Shown here: positions 57,240 to 64,000 of the stretch, one piece after another
Layout of the letters: every line of letters starts with the position of its first letter
How positions within the stretch are numbered: position 1 is the stretch's first letter
NCBI GenBank assembly: GCA_032622095.1
Contig: CP136069.1
Coordinates: 165,224,394 to 165,288,393 of the forward strand
Source of the DNA: Siphonodentalium dalli
Lineage: Eukaryota; Mollusca; Scaphopoda; Gadilida; Siphonodentaliidae
Direction: 5' to 3'
DNA: 64,000 nucleotides
Translations under genes and position numbers: made by a program
The notes under the pieces: generated by a model
Seen by the model: only the letters and a program-made list of their open reading frames with translations
What the model was told of the DNA's origin: nothing
Databases searched by the model: none

Positions 57240-58075
57240 GACGAAATGAATGTGTTGACCGCATTCGTTTCGGCTCCGCCAAAAAAGGGGGAGATGGGGG
57301 CCGGCAGAGTAAGAAATGGACTGGAGAGATGCATGCGAAACGATTATGCACTATCCCAATGTAACCAGACAATATATGGTCTTGGTACGCACTACAGGGT
57401 GGTCCCCATCAACCCAGAGGAGGTGCCGACGCAACATAAGGTTGTGAAATGTTTGCTTCCCTCGCTCAAGCGAAGAGTACAACAGAAGCCGTCGGTGCAA
57501 GGCAGGATGATAAGTGCCACCACACCCACTCAAGCAACGTGTGGTGACTAGTCCGACCCCAATGAAGCCTATGGAAATGGAATGAATGTCAGCGGGACGT
57601 GAGCGACCCCGACAAAACCCTGCGGACTACCACTACTGGGCAATATAAGTAGTCTATCCAGTTTTATGATAGGATACATGTATGCAAATTGTGTAGGGCA
57701 TATAGGAATTAACTATTATTCATATTGGTCCGGTGGACCGGGCAAGATGTTAGATAATGGTTGTACTAGGAAGGAGCGGCAAAAACAGTCATTTCATGAC
57801 GGCAAGAAATATCCCTGACAGGTCCACCTAAAGTGTAGAACATCCCGCTCATGCGCAGATGTTCTTAAGTCAGCAAGACAGACTGTTAAAGATGCGACGG
57901 CCTGCGCGGTGGGTAAAGGTGGTAAAATTGTCACATCCACGAAAACCGACCTAAACAGAAAGAGCACGTTTGAATAAGGGATGGACCAACTATAGTAGGT
58001 CAATACAAACACAAGGAGGAATATACAGGGAACGTATTGTGATTGGCAAGTTGTAGACGCTTCAAATGACCGTCG
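57240..58075. other. Unique sequence with an unexplained open frame
   Basis: A 110-codon frame at 57219-57551 (+) begins inside the last 660-bp unit and then enters unique DNA. Its product has no motif I recognise. Possible gene fragment, not called. Confidence 0.35.
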
Positions 58076-58079
58076 AAAA

Positions 58080-58520
58080 CAAGAGGCGTGGCCTAAGCGT
58101 AGGAACCAAGCCATACTAGAAATAGTCACCGAGCATGCCGCTAAATAACATTGATTTAAAACAAGTGGACAATGCCCTAAGGTAGGTATGTGACATGTAT
58201 GTGGTTATTATAAAACACGTAAAAAAGTATAGAAAACAAGCCATATCTGGCCTAAGCGTAGGAACCAGGCAATATAAACTTTTCGCTCTGGGTACGGTGG
58301 TGTAGCGAAAGAAATAGAATGAACCGCCCTAAACCGTCAAAAACAAGAGGTATGGCCTAAGCGTAGGAACCAAGCCATAGTAGAAATAGTCACCGAACAT
58401 GCCGCTAAATAACATTGATGTAAACCAAGTGGACAATGCCCGAAGTTAGGTATTTGACAAGTATGTGGTTATTATAAAACACGAAAAAAAGTATAGGAAA
58501 CGAGCCAGATCGATTGGTCG
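58080..58520. repeat. ~265-bp direct duplication
   Basis: GGCCTAAGCGTAGGAACCAA, TAGAAATAGTCACCGA and CATGCCGCTAAATAACATTG occur at about 58090 and 58352, continuing into TGTGGTTATTATAAAACACG. A third partial GGCCTAAGCGTAGGAACCA lies at 58250. Confidence 0.8.
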
Positions 58521-59486
58521 GTCCATAAACATCACATCGGCTAAGCAAAACAAATTCACTGGCCCAAATTAGAGGAAAACAAGCGAGCTGCACTGCAGAC
58601 CATATATACATCGGTAGCGGACCAAGTTTGCTGCTAAATATAACTGCGGTGTAAAAGCAAAAACAAGCCATAAATCAGAATGGCTAAAGTGAATAAAGTG
58701 TGGCACGGTCTGCAGTGAAATAAGCGAAGCCAGCTGACATTCAAATCATGATACGGTCCAATGAAGCCAAGATAAATTAGGCCGGTGCCGAGCGTGGGCC
58801 AATGCTGTATAGAGATATACCGTAACATGTCCAGGGGCTATTTGCAATATGTGTATTCCTAGTCATGTCACAGTTTAAAGTGATGTGAAACCCGCCTGGA
58901 GGGTGTCAAATCGAAATGGGGAATAATCTTGCTGAAAGTAGGTGTGGTAATAATATTAATCCAACTTGACAACACACCGCAATATGGTGAATTAAAAGCA
59001 GGGACTCAGAATGGCTAAAACATGTGTGTTCGTATAGCGCCGACAGTGGCGGTCCGAATCGAGAGGTAAATAGTAACGATTGCGGTCGGACGCCAGGGTG
59101 CGTTGAAATAAAACAAATTCACCTGCCCAAAGCGGAGCAAAATTAGTTGATTTGATTCATGTAGCGATCCAGTGGACAAAATTCACCACCATGAAACCCG
59201 AAGGTTGATACAAAGTGGAACTTTTACCACATTCCCAGATGGTGTGGCGAACACTGATGTCACGAACAGCCGCACGATGCGGTAAGAACATATCCCACGC
59301 ACTTTCCTGTCAATAATCCATGTTCGTGTGCATGAGGATCACAAAGAATGTGAGAACTGCAGTAAAACGGTTTATAAATTTAATGAAGCACAACAAACAA
59401 CTACTCTGTGGAGCGACCTCGACACAAGCAGGACTAACACGGATAGTGACATGTTCAAAGTCAATAAATTAAAATTCTAAAGTACC
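58521..59486. other. Unique sequence
   Basis: TGTAGCGATCCAGTGGA at 59159 also occurs at 55462. No gene recognised. Confidence 0.4.
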
Positions 59487-60465
59487 AGTGCACTCTAAGT
59501 CAGGAATACATTATATGTGTGTCGCGTGTACAGGCATAATAGAACCAGTTACAGATCTTCTTCATGTTATAAATTATAACATGAAGAAGACCCGTATATG
59601 GTTCTAAATTGCCTGTACACGCGACACACATATATTGCATTCCCGACTTATAGGGTCAATCAACACCGGACGCGAGCGCGCGATTATAACGGCCGTTTTC
59701 TGTCGTCCGTAGCAGTTCAAAGCGCGCGATTTTTATATTCACACCGCAAGCGACTGAATCCTTTACCACGAGGCGATCACAGCAGTGATTTTATGCTTCG
59801 TCGATTTCTCGCTTTGTGGCAAACCAGCGGGATAATTGGGTCGCTGTTAATTAGGATATTTATACGCGCGTATTCCTCCTATATTTGAAGGCGACACATT
59901 CATTCGTCGTCGCGATAACAAAGATGGTGGAGGACTTTAGCGACATGCGGATAACTGAAGTGCAAGGACACATGAGAAGAGAAAATGCCTTTAAGAGCTT
60001 GACGTAATAACAGGATGGTCTGGTTAATTTTTGGTTTCGATCCATTGCAAGCTTGTGATGTCACCTTGCCCACAATTTGCCCCCCCCATATACAAAAACT
60101 CAAACTGGAATTATAGAATGAAATTCAATTAAACCCAATTGCTATTAGAATTTAGAAAGCCCATGCACCATTCCACTTGACATAGTATATTTGACTATTA
60201 AATGAGTTTGAAAAACTCTTACATGTTCATGTTTACCAAATTCTTATTAAAATGTTCATAACTTCATATACATTGTAATTGTGACCTGCCTGTAAATTAT
60301 GCACTCAAAACGATTATCTACCCAAACCATCGCGCGCGACGACGCGGTCCAGTCGCTTTCGGTGTGAATATAAAAATCGCGCGCTTTGAACCGCTACAGA
60401 CGACAGAAAAAGGCCGTAAAAATCGCGCGCTCGCGCCCGGTGTGGATTGACCCTAAGAGTGCACT
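59487..60465. mobile_element. Element with long CG-rich terminal inverted repeats
   Basis: Outer ends AGTGCACTC and GAGTGCACT. TAGGGTCAATC..GCGAGCGCGCGA..GGCCG..CTGTCGTC..AAAGCGCGCGATTTTTATAT pairs with its mirror ending GATTGACCCTAAGAGTGCAC. Arms are ~115 bp. The interior has only a short frame (59924 onwards, MVEDFSDMRITEVQGHMRRE) without a recognised domain. A hairpin is inserted in the left arm. Confidence 0.75.
59498..59648. mobile_element. Hairpin element nested in a terminal inverted repeat
   Basis: AGTCAGGAATAC..TGTGTGTCGCGTGTACAGGC..CTTCTTCATGTTATAA folds onto its mirror ending CATTCCCGACT. TA abuts both ends. Removing it restores an outer repeat close to the right arm (AGTGCACTCTTAGGG). 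Confidence 0.75.
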
Positions 60466-61340
60466 AATAGTGTAGCCACTTAAATTACCACACATATTCA
60501 CTTTGTTTCTGACCAACATATGTGCGCTTGTGGTGATTAGGTTACAATACACCAAATGATTTGCATAGGCCTCGGTGTTAACAAACCCCGCTGAGCTGTA
60601 TTCGCAGGAAAGGGTTGACCCTGCACGAATATCACAAATTAAAGAACGTCCTTTTAGACACACGAAAATGTGCCAAAAAGTGCTTAGTGCTTGTCAACGT
60701 ATTGCGTCACACTTCAGTTCGGACAAAGGTCATACTACCCTTAAAATGGATGAAAAAAATGACATCGAAAAAACACCAACCCCTCCCATAAATTATTCGT
60801 CAATTTGACAGCCGTAACCGTTCCCCATTGTGGCTATATTTGATGTTTCTCGTCGGGAAACACGTTCTTGCATTTTTTCGTGCACTTTTCATCCATGTAC
60901 CATTGACCATTCAGCTGCCCGGATTCTTTTTATGCTGATTATAGCTGCCAGGGGAAATCACTCTACTAATTTATAATTGGTGTATTATAACCAGCTAGAG
61001 GATACCGAACATTATATATTAACTCGAATGTAAAAGATACGACACACAAACAGCTTTATGTCTAACCATATTATCTGGCCTTTGTAACACTACCGTGCAC
61101 CGAACTATACTGCACCATGGTTCCACTGAACGCTCTGTTGACGATAATACAATCATTTAAATCGGATTGCTTTAGTCTTAATATATGGGGATATTATTAG
61201 TTATCTTCGGCAACATCGGGGGTACATGGAGATTTAATAACTGGATGTCGATTTTAAACCCCGAGGTGGAGCCTAGTTTTTCAGAGAAATTCGATTTGTC
61301 GCGCTCAGAAAATGCCTGTAAACAATATATTAAAGGAATA
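60466..61340. other. Unique sequence
   Basis: No gene supported. Confidence 0.35.
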
Positions 61341-61349
61341 GATGGCCTC

Positions 61350-61690
61350 AGCGATGGGTATGCTGTTAAAATAGTAACACCCATTAAAACTGCAATAAAC
61401 AGAAAAATATTAAAATACAGACATGTTTTGTTCTTATACTAATCATAGATATTGCGTAAATAGTATGTTATTTACAAGTTCATATGATTTGTTATGTAAA
61501 CAAAAGTCAGGTTCTATAACGTTTTCGGCTTTTGTTTACATAAATAAGCGCACTAACTTGACAATAGCATACTATTTACGCGATATTTATGATTGATATA
61601 AGAACAAAGTCTGTCTATATTTTAATATTCTTTCTGTTTATGGCGGTTTTAACGGATGTGACTATATTAACAGCATACCCACCGCGAAGG
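61350..61690. repeat. Inverted repeat related to 36.9-37.1 kb
   Basis: GGGTATGCTGTTAAAATAGT and ACAGAAAAATATTAAAATA at the left mirror TATTTTAATATTCTTTCTGT and ATTAACAGCATACCC at the right. The centre holds CTTTTGTTTACATAA and its inverse TTATGTAAACAAAAG. Confidence 0.7.
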
Positions 61691-62099
61691 CCATTCGTGC
61701 CTTTAAGATCTTATCGTCACTTTCCCTTCTTTTATCACGGTAAATTATATATCATTTTGAAAACAGGTCAATCGCGGACATGTCAGATGATTAATCACAT
61801 TCGGGGGTTCATGTGAATGTCCGTACTTCATGAGTAAACGTAATATAGGTCATTTCACTGAAAGTTTGGTGTAAACAATATTTAATTTCGAACAGAACAT
61901 GTAATACATACAAACAAATTGACATAAGTAATAATAATATTCAAAACGGGGATTAGACAACAAGCCTAAAAGGCTTTTATCAAGTCTTTTCCTCGGAGTA
62001 GAAAGTTTACCCTTGGTATCAGAGTAGATACCATATAGGGTAAATTTACTGAGCAGACGGGGATAACATGTTAGATCCGAAAATATATTGTTCAAGGAG
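61691..62099. other. Unique sequence
   Basis: Nothing recognised. Confidence 0.35.
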
Positions 62100-62689
62100 G
62101 GGGTAGAGGGATAGAGTGCAGGAAGGAAGAACGTTTGTCAAGTTAATTGGTATTGCATACCGTACATCGGCCAAAACGAAAGAGGGGAGTGAAGCGAAGT
62201 ACCCTATAATTATATTTTAGTTACACAACTTTGATATTATAACATATACTATTTAAGAACCATGAAACAATCAAAATCAAATCGAAACGCATCGCGGCCC
62301 ACTTGGAGGAAATGCGAGAAAAAACAATCAACCTACTTGAACTGTTAATTAATATTAAAATTAAAATAATTGGTTAGAAGCGTACTTAAGCATGATATGA
62401 TGTAATATGACGAAACAATGACTTAATTTCACGGAGAGTGGCCCATGCAGTGACACGGAGAATGGTTGGCACTCGATTGGAAATTATTAAATTTCATTTC
62501 ATTAAAATTCCATTGAGAAGTGACGAATCGACCCCACCAGAGCACACAATACAGATAATGTGATAAAAACACATACATAATTACATATAGTGGAGTATTG
62601 CATGGCCCGGCGATCGGACGACTCATCGTGGTTAGGAGAAACGCCGAGTTTGTAAAATGAACTTTTGCACGGCGACAAAGATCTGAGTA
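62100..62689 (+). other. Probable LINE 5' untranslated region
   Basis: About 590 bp of non-coding sequence upstream of ORF1. It begins near a purine-rich block (ggagggggtagagggatag). I see no target duplication or clear element start, so the 5' end of the LINE is not defined. Assignment as 5' UTR rests only on position. Confidence 0.35.
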
Positions 62690-63619
62690 TTGAGACGATC
62701 AAATAATATACATGTATCTGACAGTAACACAGTATTCAATAATGAACCTGAAATAGACACAGTGGACCCAATCTGCAGAAAAAGTGATATGGTGGGTGTA
62801 CAGAAAGCCCTTCAGGAAATTACAAAACAACTGGGAAACATGGGTTTGATAAAGGCAGAAGTTGATGGGCTGAAAAGGAGAATGGATACAGTGGAAACAG
62901 AAATAACAGATATTGACTCTAGAGTGAAGGTGATCGAGAATAATAATCAAACACCCCATATTCCTCCGAGTCAAGAAATGAGTAAAAATGAAACAGACAA
63001 AATTCTCAAAGAGAACCGTGAAACCCGCACCAGATTATCACAACTTGAAGCAGAAAACTTACAAATGAAGGCATCACTTGATAAATACACTGATAAACTT
63101 GATGAACTTAATGCAACTGTTATCGATCTGCAGGGACGTACCATGCGAGAAAACCTAATCTTCTCAGGAATTGAAGAAACCGAGGATACTGACAAAGATA
63201 AGAAGATATCACCAGAGGAAATAATATTAAATTTGATAAAAAATAAGCTGAAAATCAATGAAAAGATCTACATTGATAGAGCCCACAGAATCGGTGATCC
63301 AAAACCAGGGTTTACCAGGTCAATTGTTGTGAAATTCACATACTACAAGCAAAAAGAACTAGTGAAAAGAAGTGCCAGCAACCTGGGAAATAATTCCAAA
63401 GTGTATATTAATGAACAATATCCTAAGGAAGTGTCTAAGTATAGAAAGGAGGTGCTATATCCTATGGTAAAATCAGCAAAGGAGCAGGGCGATAAGGCCA
63501 AAATGTTCAATGATAAAACATTTGTTAATAACAAGCTGGTAATTCCATCAAAGCCACCACCATACAAACTCCCCTCCCTTTCAAAGTCAAAAGTTCAGTC
63601 AGGCAAAGATGGTAAATGA
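62690..63619 (+). CDS. Non-LTR retrotransposon ORF1 protein (LINE ORF1p-like), 309 aa
   Basis: An intact 309-residue ORF with the layout of L1/Tx1-type ORF1 proteins, which are RNA-binding chaperones that coat LINE RNA and trimerise through a coiled coil. Residues about 37-85 and 97-150 are heptad-rich, charged coiled-coil sequence (e.g. IKAEVDGLKRRMDTVETEI). At about 152 the RRM-like domain starts with MRENLIFSGIEE, followed by the conserved IDRAHRIG motif near residues 185-192 and VVKFTYYKQKELV near 203. The C-terminal domain contains VYINEQYPKEVSKYRKEVLY from about 228. The last 25 residues are basic and proline/serine-rich. No CCHC zinc knuckle is visible. The ATG at 62690 is the first in frame and gives the usual length. 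The endonuclease reading frame follows directly, confirming the LINE assignment. The ORF carries no inactivating mutation, so this copy is recent or under constraint. Confidence 0.88.
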   Translation: MRRSNNIHVSDSNTVFNNEPEIDTVDPICRKSDMVGVQKALQEITKQLGNMGLIKAEVDGLKRRMDTVETEITDIDSRVKVIENNNQTPHIPPSQEMSKNETDKILKENRETRTRLSQLEAENLQMKASLDKYTDKLDELNATVIDLQGRTMRENLIFSGIEETEDTDKDKKISPEEIILNLIKNKLKINEKIYIDRAHRIGDPKPGFTRSIVVKFTYYKQKELVKRSASNLGNNSKVYINEQYPKEVSKYRKEVLYPMVKSAKEQGDKAKMFNDKTFVNNKLVIPSKPPPYKLPSLSKSKVQSGKDGK

Positions 63620-64000
63620 GGGTACGAAGGGAGGAGTAACTTGAGGATTCTGAGCTTAAATGTATGTGGTCTTAATTCCAGAGTAAAGGACCCGGAATTT
63701 CTTGACTGTGTCCGTGCTTATGACATTTTATGTTTCCAAGAAACAAAAACTGATAGCACTGATACAGTCGAACTCCCTGGTTACACTACACTGGCAATGG
63801 TAAACAGGGCTGAGATAGCTAGGTATAGATCAGGCGGTATTGGTTTGATGATACGTGATGAGCTAGTAGATCATGTCGAGGTTCTAAGTAATGAAATTCC
63901 AACCGACATAGTTCTGTGGTTTAAAATTGTATGCAATGATGATCGAGACCCTATAATTATTGGCAATGTTTACCTGCCACCTGAAGGCAGCAAGTACTCC
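63620..64000 (+). CDS. LINE ORF2 start: AP-type endonuclease domain (partial, runs off window)
   Basis: Open from just after the ORF1 stop to the window end (127 codons) in the same frame as ORF1. It encodes the N-terminus of an apurinic-like endonuclease of a non-LTR retrotransposon: LRILSLNVCGLNSRVKDPEF holds the first conserved motif with its Asn, LCFQETK holds the catalytic Glu, YRSGGIGLMIRD is the Gly-rich strand, and IIIGNVYLPPEGSKYS approaches the Tyr/Pro motif. In such elements this domain nicks target DNA to prime reverse transcription. The reverse transcriptase should follow beyond the window. No ATG occurs in frame before the endonuclease core; the first in-frame Met is about 50 codons in, after the catalytic Glu. 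Translation must therefore begin by readthrough of the intervening TGA, by reinitiation, or at a non-AUG codon. Confidence 0.87.

Noticed and set aside
57219-57551. 110-codon protein-coding gene
   Set aside because: Starts inside a truncated tandem unit, has no recognisable domain and no splice or conservation evidence; left as unexplained.
62699-63567. Minus-strand frames of 74-95 codons across ORF1
   Set aside because: Shadows of the LINE ORF1 on the opposite strand.

Overview
This is eukaryotic DNA from an animal genome. Coding signal is sparse, there are spliced exons with canonical splice sites, and interspersed repeats dominate. Several repeats have a hairpin head, a (GTCC)n tract and a tandem body, a design I associate with bivalve mollusc genomes. 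A marine mollusc, probably a bivalve, is therefore my best guess; the evidence is repeat style only and no species can be named.

Only three stretches carry recognisable protein-coding signal. (1) The last two coding exons of a stomatin (band 7/SPFH) gene on the + strand, 13342-13420 and 15777-15965, with a 2.36-kb intron; the 5' exons were not found. (2) A dead C-terminal reverse-transcriptase fragment of a non-LTR retrotransposon at 39873-40380. (3) A non-LTR retrotransposon entering the right edge: an intact ORF1 (62690-63619) followed in the same frame by the endonuclease start of ORF2, cut off by the window end. A short MADF-like fragment (about 53110-53220) lies inside an inverted-repeat element.

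The rest is mobile-element archaeology. Labels used here: A = Tc1/mariner-like foldback MITE with TA/CAGT ends; B, C, D, S, M = TTAA-flanked MITE families; H = foldback element with 8-bp target duplications; J = element with 5-bp target duplications; E, F, G, U = hairpin-headed tandem-repeat elements; K = tRNA-derived SINE; L = 2.4-kb foldback built of GTTTAAAC palindromes; R = inverted-repeat element with a MADF-like remnant; N = CTTAAG palindrome repeat.

Layout: 0-13 kb holds A, B, C, D, E, G, H and S copies. 13-16 kb is the stomatin 3' end, with H and F in its intron. 16-27 kb holds A, C, H, J and a 3.5-kb J copy containing a 2.3-kb inverted repeat. 27-34 kb has G, a perfect 127-bp hairpin and several tandem arrays. 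34-37 kb is L. 37-45 kb has N/M, the dead LINE and a degenerate 4.3-kb TTAA-ended element. 45-51 kb has SINEs, B, a (GA)n tract and M copies. 51-61 kb has R, a 660-bp tandem array and a long-TIR element at 59.5-60.5 kb. 61-64 kb has an inverted repeat and the LINE. Many insertions are nested and keep their target duplications, so their relative order can be read directly. No rRNA gene, functional tRNA gene or CRISPR array was seen.
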